Shown: positions 7,860 to 17,306 of the stretch, one piece after another
Position numbering within the stretch: the stretch's first letter is position 1
Layout of the letters: each line of letters begins with the position of its first letter
Origin: Marinobacter sp. SS13-12
GTDB lineage: Bacteria > Pseudomonadota > Gammaproteobacteria > Pseudomonadales > Oleiphilaceae
DNA length: 64,000 nucleotides
Direction: 5' to 3'
NCBI RefSeq assembly: GCF_030227115.1
Contig: NZ_JASSUA010000001.1
Coordinates: 1,364,001-1,428,000 of the forward strand
The notes under the pieces: generated by a model
The model's database searches: none
Seen by the model: the letters and a program-made list of their open reading frames with translations, nothing else
What the model was told of the DNA's origin: nothing
Made by a program: the position numbers and the translations under genes

Positions 7860-9332
7860 ATGACCACCAAGCCGAAAGTCAGCCCAGCGGAGCTGGCAAA
7901 GCAGTTCCGCACGTTTATAGACCCGGACTTTGTCATCACCGATGACGAAACCATGAAGCCCTACGAGTGCGACGGCATGTCCATGTACTGCGAGATGCCC
8001 ATGCTCGTGGTGCTGCCGGAAACCGCCGAGCAGGTGCAGAGGGTGATGCGCATCTGCAATGAGCACGCGGTGCCCGTAGTTGCCCGTGGTGCCGGCACCG
8101 GCCTGAGTGCCGGTGCCATGCCCCACAAAGAGGGCGTGGTTTTGTCGCTGGCCAAGTTCAACCGCATTCTGGACATCGATCCATTAGCGCGGACGGCACG
8201 ACTGCAACCGGGTGTTCGCAACCTGGCTATCAGCGAGGAAGTCTCGCAGTTCGGCCTCTATTACGGGCCGGACCCCTCGTCCCAGATCGCCTGTACCATC
8301 GGCGGCAACGTGGCAGAGAATTCCGGTGGTGTGCATTGCCTCAAGTATGGACTGACCGTTCACAACATCCTCAGCGTGGAAATGATCACCGCCGAGGGCG
8401 AGCGCGTAGTCATCGGCAGTGATGCCCTGGATGTCTGTGGCATGGACCTGCTGGCGCTGATGACCGGTTCTGAAGGTCTGTTGGGTATCGTGACTGAAGT
8501 GAAGGTAAAACTGCTGCCGAAACCGGAAGTGGCCCAGGTGGTGATGGCCGGCTTCGACAGCGTGCAGAAAGCCGGCGATGCCGTGGGCGGCATTATCTCC
8601 CATGGCATCATTCCCGGCGGCCTGGAAATGATGGACGGCCATGCCATTATCGCTGCCGATGATTTTGCGCAGGCTGGTTACCCCAGGGAAGCCAAGGCGC
8701 TGCTGCTGTGTGAGGTGGACGGCACCGAAGAAGAAGTCCATGAACATATCGCCCAGGCCGAAGCATTGTTCCGTGAGCTGGGTGCCACCTCGGTAAAAAC
8801 CTCCCAGAGCGAGGAAGAGCGGGCACTGCTGTGGAAGGGCCGCAAGTCTGCCTTCCCGGCGGTGGGGCGTATCTCGCCGGATTACTACTGCATGGATGGC
8901 ACCATCCCGCGGCGGTACCTGGCCCATGTACTGCTGGAAATGGAAAAAATGTCGGAGGAGTTCGGGCTGCGAGTCGCCAACGTATTCCACGCCGGTGACG
9001 GCAACCTGCACCCACTGATCCTGTTTGATGCCAACGTGCCCGGTGAATTCGAGCGCACCGAAGCCTTCGGTGGTCGCATCCTCAACCTCTGCGTGGAAGT
9101 CGGCGGCTGCATTACCGGCGAGCACGGCGTGGGCGTGGAGAAAATCCGCCAGATGGCCATACAGTTCAATGACGAAGAGCTGCAACAGTTCCACGACGTC
9201 AAGGCCGCCTTCGACCCGGCCGGTATCCTCAACCCCGGTAAGGGTGTGCCTGCCCTGCGGTTCTGCCAGGAATATCGCTCCCTGGAACACAAACAACACA
9301 AGCACGATACGGTGGAAGCTGCCCATGGCTGA
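7860..9332 (+). CDS. glcD: Glycolate oxidase FAD subunit GlcD
   Basis: 490-residue FAD-linked oxidase subunit that converts glycolate (or D-lactate) to the 2-oxoacid together with GlcE and GlcF. The FAD-binding PCMH domain spans residues about 40-220 (PVVARGAGTGLSAGAM; GPDPSSQIACTIGGNVAENS). The C-terminal oxidase domain has the conserved FHAGDGNLHP and GEHGVGVEK motifs near residues 380-425. I start it at ATG 7860; an upstream TTG at 7818 is in frame but overlaps the preceding gene without a ribosome site. The 3' end overlaps glcE by 8 nt. Confidence 0.93.
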   Translation: MTTKPKVSPAELAKQFRTFIDPDFVITDDETMKPYECDGMSMYCEMPMLVVLPETAEQVQRVMRICNEHAVPVVARGAGTGLSAGAMPHKEGVVLSLAKFNRILDIDPLARTARLQPGVRNLAISEEVSQFGLYYGPDPSSQIACTIGGNVAENSGGVHCLKYGLTVHNILSVEMITAEGERVVIGSDALDVCGMDLLALMTGSEGLLGIVTEVKVKLLPKPEVAQVVMAGFDSVQKAGDAVGGIISHGIIPGGLEMMDGHAIIAADDFAQAGYPREAKALLLCEVDGTEEEVHEHIAQAEALFRELGATSVKTSQSEEERALLWKGRKSAFPAVGRISPDYYCMDGTIPRRYLAHVLLEMEKMSEEFGLRVANVFHAGDGNLHPLILFDANVPGEFERTEAFGGRILNLCVEVGGCITGEHGVGVEKIRQMAIQFNDEELQQFHDVKAAFDPAGILNPGKGVPALRFCQEYRSLEHKQHKHDTVEAAHG

Positions 9333-10389
9333 TATGTCCCAGACGCTGATCGAGCAGGTTCTCCAGGCCCGGGAGTCCGGCCAGAAGCTCAACATCGAAG
9401 GCGGTGGCACCAAGGCCTTCATGGGCCGCGCCGCCGATACAGATGCCGGCACCCTGAAGCTGGGTGAACACACGGGTATCGTTGAATACCACCCGGTAGA
9501 GCTGATCATGACCGCCCGTGCCGGCACCCCCCTGGCGGAAATCGAAGCCACCCTGGCGGAAGAAGGCCAGTGTCTCCACTTCGAGCCGCCCAGGTTTGGT
9601 GAAAATTCCACCCTCGGCGGCACCCTGGCCTGCAACCTCTCCGGTCCCGCTAGACCCTGGTCCGGCTCGGTACGGGACCAGGTCCTGGGCATCCGCCTGC
9701 TCAATGGCAGGGGAGAGCACCTGCGCTTTGGCGGCCAGGTGATGAAAAACGTGGCCGGCTACGACACCTCCCGGCTCCAGGCCGGCGCCATGGGCACCCT
9801 GGGTGTCATCACCGAAGTCAGCCTGAAAGTCATGCCGAGACCGGCCATGTCCGTCACCCTGGTACAGGACATGGTCCTGGACGATGTCATTCACTACATG
9901 AACAGCCGCGCCAAGGAACCCAAACCCATCACCGGCGCCGCCTGGGTAGACGGAAAAGTGTATCTGCGCCTCGCCGGTGCCAAATCTGCCGTGGAAGCCA
10001 CCGCCGAAAAATGGACCGGTGACGTTATGGAGGAGGGCGGTGCGTTCTGGCAACAGCTTCAGCACATGCAGCACGATTTCTTTGCCGGTGACGAACCACT
10101 CTGGCGCTTCTCCGTCGGCTCCACCGCCGAAAACCCGGAGCTGGACGGCCCCTGGCTGATCGACTGGGCCGGCTCCCAGCGCTGGTACCGCGGCGACGCG
10201 GACATGGCCAAACTGGAAACCATGGCCCAACGTGCCGGTGGCCAGGTCAGCCTGTTCCGAGGCGGTGATCGCACGGATGAAGTGATGCACCACCAGTCGA
10301 GGGCTTTGAAAGAAATCCAGCAACGGCTGAAAAAGTCGTTCGACCCTGACGGTATTTTTAACCCCGGGCGACTGTACAGCTGGCTTTAG
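9325..10389 (+). CDS. glcE: Glycolate oxidase subunit GlcE
   Basis: 354-residue FAD-binding partner subunit of glycolate oxidase. The PCMH-type segment is seen in LNIEGGGTKAFMGR, YHPVELIMTARAGTPLAEIE and FGENSTLGGTLACNLSGPARP. The C-terminus FDPDGIFNPGRLYSWL is typical of the family. The start ATG at 9325 lies inside the end of glcD, indicating coupled translation. An in-frame reading extends upstream but runs through glcD and is not credible. A cruciform repeat lies between this gene and glcF. Confidence 0.92.
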   Translation: MADMSQTLIEQVLQARESGQKLNIEGGGTKAFMGRAADTDAGTLKLGEHTGIVEYHPVELIMTARAGTPLAEIEATLAEEGQCLHFEPPRFGENSTLGGTLACNLSGPARPWSGSVRDQVLGIRLLNGRGEHLRFGGQVMKNVAGYDTSRLQAGAMGTLGVITEVSLKVMPRPAMSVTLVQDMVLDDVIHYMNSRAKEPKPITGAAWVDGKVYLRLAGAKSAVEATAEKWTGDVMEEGGAFWQQLQHMQHDFFAGDEPLWRFSVGSTAENPELDGPWLIDWAGSQRWYRGDADMAKLETMAQRAGGQVSLFRGGDRTDEVMHHQSRALKEIQQRLKKSFDPDGIFNPGRLYSWL

Positions 10390-10420
10390 TGAGGGCGGCT
10401 AAGATGCCGGGGAAGTGAGC

Positions 10421-10517
10421 GGGTCGGGCGTCTCTGAAACTGTACGGAGCCATGGATGGCGGAGTCCAAGCGCCACATGGATGTGCCGAAGGAGCGCGTT
10501 TCAGAGACGCCCTACCC
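10421..10517. repeat. Double-hairpin cruciform element, copy 1
   Basis: Outer arms of 20 bp (10421-10440 and 10498-10517) pair at 19 of 20 positions. Between them are two small palindromes, GCCATGGATGGC and CACATGGATGTG. The same architecture, with matching GGGTCGGGCG ends, recurs at 56351-56445. It lies inside the glc operon, between glcE and glcF, and would appear in the mRNA as a long hairpin. Confidence 0.85.
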
Positions 10518-10579
10518 GGTCACTTGTGCTCTAAACCAAGCCGATCACTTGTGCTCCAAATTCAGAAAGCAGGTAAAAG

Positions 10580-11788
10580 ATGCAAACCAACCTAGTCCAA
10601 CAATTCGCCAATACAGCAGAAGGTCAGGAGGCCGAGTCCATCCTGCGAGCCTGCGTACACTGCGGCTTCTGCACCGCCACCTGCCCAACGTACCAGGAAC
10701 TGAACGACGAACGCGACGGCCCGAGAGGCCGCATCTACCTGATGAAAATGTTCCTGGAAGGCGAAGAAGTCACCGAAAAATCCCGCGAGCACCTCGACCG
10801 CTGCCTCACCTGCCGCAGCTGCGAAACCACCTGCCCCTCCGGCGTGCAATACGGCCGGTTGATCGACATCAGCCGAGGCCTGATGGAACAGGAAATGCCC
10901 CGGCCCCCGAAAGAACGCTGGATACGCTGGTCACTCGCCCGCGTACTCCCCAATCGCCAGTTATTCGGCCTGCTACTGCGCATGGGGCAATTATTCCGCC
11001 CCGTGTTGCCCGCAAAACTGCGCACCAAAGTACCACCCAGAAAACAGGCCAGCCCCTGGCCGGCGGCAAGCCACGAACGCATCGTGCTGGCCCTGGCCGG
11101 CTGCGTCCAGCCCTCTGCCACGCCGAACACCAACGCCGCTGCAGCCCGCGTACTGGACCGGCTCGGCATCACTATGGTGGAGGCACCGGAAGCAGGCTGC
11201 TGTGGCGCGGTGAACCATCACCTGTCGGAACACGAAAAAGCCCTGGACGCCATGCGCCGCAACATTGACGCCTGGTGGCCAGCGATCGATGCCGGCGCGG
11301 AAGCCATTATCATGACCGCCTCCGGTTGTGGCGCCATGGTTCAGGAGTACGGTCACTTGCTGCGGGACGACCCGGTCTACGCCGCCAAGGCTCAGAAAGT
11401 CAGCGACATGACCGTCGACCTCGGCGCCTTCCTGCTGAAACAGGATCTGGAGAAACTGCAGGTTCCAAAGGGCGCAGGCAAGGTCGCGTTCCATTGCCCC
11501 TGCACCCTGCAACACGCCATGCAGCAAAGTGGCGTAGTGGACCAGGTGTTACGCAAAGCGGGGATTGAGCTGGCGGATACCAAAGAAAAGCATCTGTGCT
11601 GTGGTTCCGCAGGAACCTACTCGATCCTGCAGCCCGAACTCAGCCAGCGCCTGCTGAACAATAAGCTCAAGGCCCTGACCGTAGACAATCCGGACAGAAT
11701 CGTCACCGCCAACATCGGTTGCCAGATGCATCTGGAAACCAGGGCGAAGGTGCCGGTGCAGCACTGGATTGAATTACTGGACGCCTGA
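10580..11788 (+). CDS. glcF: Glycolate oxidase iron-sulfur subunit GlcF
   Basis: 402-residue electron-transfer subunit. Two 4Fe-4S ferredoxin motifs occur near residues 24-35 (CVHCGFCTATCP) and 75-86 (CLTCRSCETTCP), followed by two cysteine-rich CCG domains (AGCCGAVNHHL near 209 and LCCGSAGTYS near 334). It passes electrons from the GlcD/GlcE flavins toward the respiratory chain. About 190 nt separate it from glcE, mostly filled by the cruciform repeat, yet orientation and function make it part of the same operon. Confidence 0.93.
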   Translation: MQTNLVQQFANTAEGQEAESILRACVHCGFCTATCPTYQELNDERDGPRGRIYLMKMFLEGEEVTEKSREHLDRCLTCRSCETTCPSGVQYGRLIDISRGLMEQEMPRPPKERWIRWSLARVLPNRQLFGLLLRMGQLFRPVLPAKLRTKVPPRKQASPWPAASHERIVLALAGCVQPSATPNTNAAAARVLDRLGITMVEAPEAGCCGAVNHHLSEHEKALDAMRRNIDAWWPAIDAGAEAIIMTASGCGAMVQEYGHLLRDDPVYAAKAQKVSDMTVDLGAFLLKQDLEKLQVPKGAGKVAFHCPCTLQHAMQQSGVVDQVLRKAGIELADTKEKHLCCGSAGTYSILQPELSQRLLNNKLKALTVDNPDRIVTANIGCQMHLETRAKVPVQHWIELLDA

Positions 11789-11870
11789 TCCATGGCCCGC
11801 ACCTCTCACTGGCCAGGGGTTTGGTTTACAATGTTTTCGTTATTAAACAGACCACAGGGAGTGGATTCCG

Positions 11871-12317
11871 ATGCCATGGAGGCAGGTAGCAGTTCTCGTA
11901 TTTTGGGTTTTCCCGGCCGTTTCGACAGCCGAAATGTACACCTGGATTGACGACCAGGGCGTTGCTCATTTTACCGACATAAAACCCGGTGGACGCGAGC
12001 ACAAACAGGTGGAGCTGAGGCGCCCCTCGCTGATACCCATGCGGGAGAATATCAGCCGGGGTGAGCGGGTAAGTACCATCAATCGCCAGGTCAATCGCAG
12101 CCTGGAGGGCGATCACGGCGGCAACCGAAAGGCGTCTGCGCAGCAGGAAGCCCGTGAACTCAAGCGCAAGAACGCCCGCTGTACCGGATATCGGGAGCGG
12201 CTCGAGCGCATTCAGCAGCAGTTGCGGGCCGGCTACTCCAACGATAAGGGTAACCGACTGCGGCGTCAGCGCCGGGAAGTCAGCCAGAAGCTGTCGCGGG
12301 AGTGCCTGCTTGGCTGA
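11871..12317 (+). CDS. DUF4124-domain envelope protein
   Basis: 148-residue exported protein of unknown function. A signal peptide (MPWRQVAVLVFWVFPAVSTA) leads into the DUF4124 signature MYTWIDDQGVAHFTD at residues 23-37. The rest is basic and likely helical (many K/R/Q, about residues 60-148). A GGGAG ribosome site precedes the ATG. DUF4124 proteins are common in gammaproteobacteria. Nothing here links it to glycolate metabolism. Confidence 0.8.
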   Translation: MPWRQVAVLVFWVFPAVSTAEMYTWIDDQGVAHFTDIKPGGREHKQVELRRPSLIPMRENISRGERVSTINRQVNRSLEGDHGGNRKASAQQEARELKRKNARCTGYRERLERIQQQLRAGYSNDKGNRLRRQRREVSQKLSRECLLG

Positions 12318-12346
12318 GCTGTCCCGGTCGGTTTGGCTTTCCTTTC

Positions 12347-13318
12347 CTATGAGGTGAAGGTGGTTGAAACCAGGTAGGCCGTGTAACCAACAAAACAGGC
12401 CACCAGAAAACCACCCTCAACCCGGTTGATTCGCCCCGGGCCGCGGAAGCCGTAGCCCAGTACAAACAACGACAACGTCAGGGCCGACATCACCGCTATA
12501 TCCCGGTAGAACACCTCCGGCGCCACGGCCATCGGGCTGATGGTACCGGCGATGCCCACAACCGCCAGGGTATTGAACAGGTTGGAGCCCAGTATATTGC
12601 CCAGCGCAATGTCATGCTCCCCTTTGCGGGCAGCGATCACAGATGATGCCAGCTCCGGGAGGGACGTACCCACCGCGACAATGGTCAGGCCGATGATCAG
12701 GTCGCTCACCCCAAAGCCATGGGCAATCTCAACCGCGCCCCAAACCAGAATCCGCGAGCTGACAATCAGTACCAGCAGACCGGCAATCAGCCACATGATC
12801 GCATTGCGCAGGGGCATGGTGCGGTGAATCATTTCATCGGCAATCTCCGCACCCAGGGCGTCGGATTTCCGGGTCATGCCCTGGCGAATGGACCAGGCCA
12901 GCAACAGGAAAAACACGCCCAGCAGCACCAGGGCATCCGCGAATGTCAGCTCTCCGTCCCATAACTGCCAGGCTGCCAGTGCCGTTATCGCCGCAAGAAT
13001 TGGCAGCTCCTTGCGCATCACCTGTGATTGAACCGCAATCGGGCTGATCAATGCTGTAATACCCAGGATCAGGGCGATGTTGGTGATGTTGGAACCGTAG
13101 GCGTTACCCAATGCCAGGCCCGGATTACCCTGGGTTGCCGCCAGGGCGGAGACCACCATCTCCGGCGCCGAAGTGCCAAAGCCGACCACCACCATGCCGA
13201 TCAACAGCGGCGGCATGCCGAAGTGCCCGGCGGTTACCGCTGAGCCCTCAACAAACTTACCGGCGCTCCACACCAGTAGAACGAGGCCGACAGCAATAGC
13301 CAGAAACGAGAGAAGCAT
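12347..13318 (-). CDS. Calcium/sodium antiporter (CaCA family, YrbG-like)
   Basis: 323-residue inner-membrane exchanger with about ten helices and the two inverted alpha repeats of the CaCA family: GFGTSAPEMVVSALAA with GNAYGSNITNIALILG near residues 47-85, and AVGTSLPELASSVIAA with GNILGSNLFNTLAVVG near residues 212-255. The acidic residue of each repeat (E of APE/LPE) is present. AAGGAA precedes the ATG. It stands alone, divergent from the arc operon. Confidence 0.9.
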   Translation of the reverse strand: MLLSFLAIAVGLVLLVWSAGKFVEGSAVTAGHFGMPPLLIGMVVVGFGTSAPEMVVSALAATQGNPGLALGNAYGSNITNIALILGITALISPIAVQSQVMRKELPILAAITALAAWQLWDGELTFADALVLLGVFFLLLAWSIRQGMTRKSDALGAEIADEMIHRTMPLRNAIMWLIAGLLVLIVSSRILVWGAVEIAHGFGVSDLIIGLTIVAVGTSLPELASSVIAARKGEHDIALGNILGSNLFNTLAVVGIAGTISPMAVAPEVFYRDIAVMSALTLSLFVLGYGFRGPGRINRVEGGFLVACFVGYTAYLVSTTFTS

Positions 13319-13467
13319 ATTGGTTCCTTGAGTGTGCGTTACAGGGGCCAGCGGATTGAGTGACCTGAGTCATTCTGGTTCGGGAGAATACTAGACGCAA
13401 ACATCGGCTGCTCCATCTCAGCAGTTATGCGGATAGGTAGTAGCAGCACTATCAGCTTCGTACTGAA

Positions 13468-13509
13468 TTGACGCTGATCACTTTTCATACGGGCTTTGAG
13501 GTCCATACT
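13468..13509 (+). promoter_or_regulatory. Anr/Fnr box and -10 region of the arc operon
   Basis: TTGAC-GCTG-ATCAC (13468-13481) matches the Fnr/Anr consensus TTGAT-N4-ATCAA at 8 of 10 positions. A -10-like CATACT lies at 13504-13509. A start 7 nt after the -10 would place the box centre at about -41.5, the class II activator position used by Anr at arc operons in Pseudomonas. The rest of the 13319-13560 gap shows nothing else. Confidence 0.6.
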
Positions 13510-13560
13510 TTAACGGATGGACAGCCCCATCAGTAAGCCACAATGGAAAGGAGACGCCAC

Positions 13561-15006
13561 GTGACTGATGAAAAACTCCCTTCATCGAACCCCGAAGAAG
13601 ACCTTGCAACACGATTTCCAACTGCCTATACCATCCTGTTTCTGCTGATCATTCTGGTTGCAGCGCTAACCTGGATTATCCCTGCAGGTCAGTACGAGCG
13701 CTCCATGAACGAAGAGGTGGGGCGGGAAGTTGCGGTGCCTGGCACCTATCAGACCGTGGACCCCAACCCCCAGGGCTTCGTTGATGTGATGCTGGCACCT
13801 ACGGCAGGCTTTTACGACCCTGACAGCTATGTGGCGAACGCCATTGATGTGGCTTTGTTCGTGCTGTTCCTTGGCGGCTTTCTGGGTGTGATGAACGCCA
13901 CCGGTGCCATCGATACCGGCATACGCAGCGCCATGCACCGGCTGGAAGGGCGTGAGATATGGATGATCCCGATACTGATGACGCTGTTTGCACTGGGGGG
14001 TACAACCTACGGCATGGCCGAGGAGACCCTGGCTTTCTATGCCATTCTGATTCCGGTCATTATCTCGGCGGGGTACGACGCAGTCACCGGGGTTGCCATC
14101 ATTCTGGTGGGGGCCGGTATTGGTGTGCTGGGGTCAACGATCAACCCCTTTGCAACGGTCATTGCCTCCAACGCTGCCGATATTCCCTTTACGGACGGCA
14201 TTGTGCTTCGGTTTGTGCTGCTTGTAGGTGGCCTTCTCATTTGCGCGGCGTACGTTATGCGCTATGCCCAACGGGTCAAGGCCGATCCATCCCGCTCCGT
14301 GGTTGCCAAACAGCGGGATGCTCACCGCAAACTGTTCCTTCAAGGCCACGATGAGCTGGAAGATTTCGAGCTCACCGGTACCCAGAAAATTGCCCTGATC
14401 ATCTTCACACTGACGTTCATCGTGATGATCTGGGGTGTTTCCTCCCAGGGCTGGTGGATGGCCAGAATGGGCGCGCTCTTCTTTGGTTCGGCCATCGTGA
14501 TCGGCATCATCGCCCGGCTGGGTGAGAAAAAGCTGACCAGCAGTTTTGTTGACGGTGCCCGCGATTTACTGGGTGTGGCGCTGGTCGTCGGGCTGGCCCG
14601 TGGCATTGTGGTGATTATGGAACAGGGCATGATTGCCGACACCATCCTGCACAGTGCGGAGACCACCCTGGGGGGCTTGCCGGAACTGGCCTTTATCAAC
14701 CTGATGTTCTGGATTGAAGTGGGCATGAGCTTCTTCGTGCCGTCGTCATCCGGACTCGCTGTGCTCTCCATGCCGATCCTTGCGCCGCTGGCGGATTTTG
14801 CCAACGTGGGGCGTGACCTGGTGGTTACTGCCTTCCAGTCAGCCAACGGCCTGGTCAACCTGATCAACCCGACCTTTGCCGTGGTGGTGGGCGGCCTGGC
14901 CATCGGCCGTGTTTCCTACGATCGATGGCTGGCGTTTATCTGGCCACTGCTACTGATTCTCACAATTTTTATCAGTGTGGTGATCAGTATTGGCGCGTTT
15001 CTGTAA
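13561..15006 (+). CDS. YfcC-family transporter, probable arginine/ornithine carrier (ArcD role)
   Basis: 481-residue membrane protein of the YfcC/DcuC-like carrier family ([21 protein letters not shown] and [19 protein letters not shown], each quoted in part). It is first in the operon with arcA, arcB and arcC, the place of ArcD, so it likely exchanges arginine for ornithine. That role is inferred from context; it is not an APC-type ArcD. I start it at GTG 13561, which has AAGGAG 7 nt upstream, rather than the ATG at 13543, which lies before that ribosome site. Confidence 0.82.
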   Translation: MTDEKLPSSNPEEDLATRFPTAYTILFLLIILVAALTWIIPAGQYERSMNEEVGREVAVPGTYQTVDPNPQGFVDVMLAPTAGFYDPDSYVANAIDVALFVLFLGGFLGVMNATGAIDTGIRSAMHRLEGREIWMIPILMTLFALGGTTYGMAEETLAFYAILIPVIISAGYDAVTGVAIILVGAGIGVLGSTINPFATVIASNAADIPFTDGIVLRFVLLVGGLLICAAYVMRYAQRVKADPSRSVVAKQRDAHRKLFLQGHDELEDFELTGTQKIALIIFTLTFIVMIWGVSSQGWWMARMGALFFGSAIVIGIIARLGEKKLTSSFVDGARDLLGVALVVGLARGIVVIMEQGMIADTILHSAETTLGGLPELAFINLMFWIEVGMSFFVPSSSGLAVLSMPILAPLADFANVGRDLVVTAFQSANGLVNLINPTFAVVVGGLAIGRVSYDRWLAFIWPLLLILTIFISVVISIGAFL

Positions 15007-15041
15007 CCCTTTCTATAACCCCAGGCAAAGGAGCATGCGAC

Positions 15042-16271
15042 ATGGCTGAGCACACACTTGGTGTTCACTCTGAAACCGGTACCCTGCGGCAGGTCATCGT
15101 CTGCCGCCCGGGGCTTGCCCACCGGAGACTGACCCCGTCCAACTGCGATGCACTGCTGTTTGACGATGTCTTCTGGGTCAAGCAGGCCGAGAAAGACCAC
15201 GATGTATTCGCGGGGTTGATGCGTGCCCGGGGCGTGGAGGTGCTGGACGTTAACGAACTGCTGGCGGACACCCTCGATATCCTGGAGGCGCGGGCCTGGA
15301 TTCTGGATAACCGGATCACCTGGAACCATATCGGGGTGGGTATGGTGTCTGATCTCCGCGCCTGGATGGATGAGCTACCTGGCCAGCCCCTGGCAGAGTT
15401 CCTCATCGGCGGACTGGAAGTGGGCGACCTGCCTTTCGATCCCGCCGGACTGTTTGGCAATCACCTGGGGCCTCACGGGTTTGTGCTGCCGCCGCTGCCG
15501 AACTTCCTGTTCACCCGTGACAACAGCGCCTGGATCTATGGCGGTGTCACCCTCAACCCGATGTACTGGGCTGCGCGCAAGCCGGAGACGCTACTGATGA
15601 GCGCGATCTACCGGTTCCACCCCAAATTCGCCGGCAAGGTGAACGTGCATTGGGGCGACCCGCTTGCAGATCATGCGCTGGCGACCCTCGAAGGAGGAGA
15701 CATCATGCCGGTGGGTAATGGCGCCGTGCTGGTGGGGATGGGGGAACGATCCTCCCCGCAAGCCATCGGCCAGCTGGCCAGGGCGCTGTTTGCCAACGGC
15801 ACGGCAGACAGGGTGATCGCCTGCCAGATTCCCAAGACCCGTTCAGCCATGCACCTGGATACGGTGTTTACCTTCTGTGGCGGCAACGTAGTCACCACGT
15901 TCAAGGAAGTCGCCGATGAAATGGTTTGCTACGACCTGCGTCCGGGAGACGGCGACAAGCACCTGTCGTTTTTCCAGGACAGTCGCCCGCTGTTTGATGT
16001 TGTTGCGGAGGTCCTTGGTTACCCGTCGCTGGAAGTGGTCGCCACTGGTGGCGACACCCCTGCCGAGCGGGAACGGGAACAGTGGAACGATGGCAATAAC
16101 GTGTTAGCACTGAGCCCGGGCGTCGTTATTGGTTACGACCGCAACGACGATACCAATGCCGCCCTGGAAGCGGCCGGCATAGAGGTACTGGCCATACCCG
16201 GCGCGGAACTGGGCCGGGGCCGGGGTGGTGGGCGCTGCATGAGCTGCCCCACCATACGAGATGCAGTCTGA
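15042..16271 (+). CDS. arcA: Arginine deiminase
   Basis: 409-residue cytoplasmic enzyme that hydrolyses arginine to citrulline and ammonia, the first step of the ADI pathway. Active-site features are present: FTRDNSAWI (near residue 158), LEGGDIMP, the His in MHLDTVF (near 271) and the nucleophilic Cys in [10 protein letters not shown] near the C-terminus. The start ATG at 15042 follows AAAGGAG. Length matches the family (406-418). It lies 35 nt after the carrier gene and 18 nt before arcB. Confidence 0.95.
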   Translation: MAEHTLGVHSETGTLRQVIVCRPGLAHRRLTPSNCDALLFDDVFWVKQAEKDHDVFAGLMRARGVEVLDVNELLADTLDILEARAWILDNRITWNHIGVGMVSDLRAWMDELPGQPLAEFLIGGLEVGDLPFDPAGLFGNHLGPHGFVLPPLPNFLFTRDNSAWIYGGVTLNPMYWAARKPETLLMSAIYRFHPKFAGKVNVHWGDPLADHALATLEGGDIMPVGNGAVLVGMGERSSPQAIGQLARALFANGTADRVIACQIPKTRSAMHLDTVFTFCGGNVVTTFKEVADEMVCYDLRPGDGDKHLSFFQDSRPLFDVVAEVLGYPSLEVVATGGDTPAEREREQWNDGNNVLALSPGVVIGYDRNDDTNAALEAAGIEVLAIPGAELGRGRGGGRCMSCPTIRDAV

Positions 16272-16289
16272 CAAGGAAGGAGCAGAACC

Positions 16290-17291
16290 ATGGCTTTTAA
16301 TCTCAAGAACCGACATTTCCTGACCCTGAGGGACTTTACGCCCCGGGAAATCAGTTTTTTGCTCAAGCTTTCCGCCGACCTGAAAACCGCCAAGTACGCC
16401 GGCACCGAAGTGCCGATGCTGCAGGGCAAGGACATAGCGCTGATCTTCGAGAAGAACTCCACCCGGACCCGGGTCGGGTTTGAGGTTGCGGCGTTTGACC
16501 AGGGCGCCCGGGTCACCTACCTGGGCCCAACGGGCACTCATATCGGTCACAAGGAATCGGTGAAGGACACCGCGCGGGTGCTTGGCCGCGTGTATGACGC
16601 CATCGAATACCGGGGCTTCGGCCAGGCGGTTGTCGAGGAGCTGGCGAAGTATGCCGGCGTGCCGGTCTACAACGGGCTGACCAATGAATTCCATCCCACC
16701 CAGATACTGGCAGACTTCCTGACCATGCAGGAAAACGTGGAGAAGCCCCTGCGTGACGTGGCCTTTGTGTTCATTGGCGACGCCGCCAATAACATGGGCG
16801 ACAGCCTGCTGATTGGTGGCGCCAAGATGGGAATGGACGTACGTCTGTGCGCTCCCAAAGCCTGCTGGCCCAGCGAGGCAATTCAGAAGGAAGCACAGGC
16901 CATTGCCGATGAAACCGGCGCCCGGATCATGATTACTGAAGACATTGATGCTGCGGTGGCGGGTGTGGACTTTGTCTACACGGACGTGTGGGTGTCCATG
17001 GGCGAAGCCAAGGAGAAGTGGGCAGAGCGGATCAAACTGCTGCAGCCCTATCAGGTCAACGCTGCCCTGATGGAGAAAACCGGCAATCCAAGGGCAAGGT
17101 TCATGCATTGCCTGCCGGCATTCCACAATACCGAGACCACCGTCGGTAAGGAGATGCAGGCGGAGTTCGGTATTGAGGCCATGGAAGTCACCGACGACGT
17201 CTTCGAAAGCCCCGCTTCCATTGTGTTTGATCAGGCGGAGAACCGGATGCACACCATCAAGGCGGTGCTCGTTGCCACTCTTGGAAGCTGA
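16290..17291 (+). CDS. arcB: Ornithine carbamoyltransferase, catabolic
   Basis: 333-residue enzyme. In this operon it should run phosphorolysis of citrulline to ornithine and carbamoyl phosphate. The carbamoyl phosphate motif NSTRTR is at about residues 55-60 and the ornithine-site HCLPAFH at about 271-277. Its length is nearer to catabolic OTCases (about 335) than to many anabolic ones. The position between arcA and arcC supports the catabolic assignment; sequence alone would also allow argF. Confidence 0.93.
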   Translation: MAFNLKNRHFLTLRDFTPREISFLLKLSADLKTAKYAGTEVPMLQGKDIALIFEKNSTRTRVGFEVAAFDQGARVTYLGPTGTHIGHKESVKDTARVLGRVYDAIEYRGFGQAVVEELAKYAGVPVYNGLTNEFHPTQILADFLTMQENVEKPLRDVAFVFIGDAANNMGDSLLIGGAKMGMDVRLCAPKACWPSEAIQKEAQAIADETGARIMITEDIDAAVAGVDFVYTDVWVSMGEAKEKWAERIKLLQPYQVNAALMEKTGNPRARFMHCLPAFHNTETTVGKEMQAEFGIEAMEVTDDVFESPASIVFDQAENRMHTIKAVLVATLGS

Positions 17292-17306
17292 GATAAGGAG
17301 TTCGAC

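Noticed and set aside
9025..9324. N-terminal extension of glcE by 100 codons
   Set aside because: This stretch overlaps glcD in another frame and has no family similarity; the true start is the ATG at 9325.
8184..9704. A 506-codon open frame on the minus strand across glcD/glcE
   Set aside because: It is antisense to two clear FAD-oxidase subunits and has no recognisable domain.
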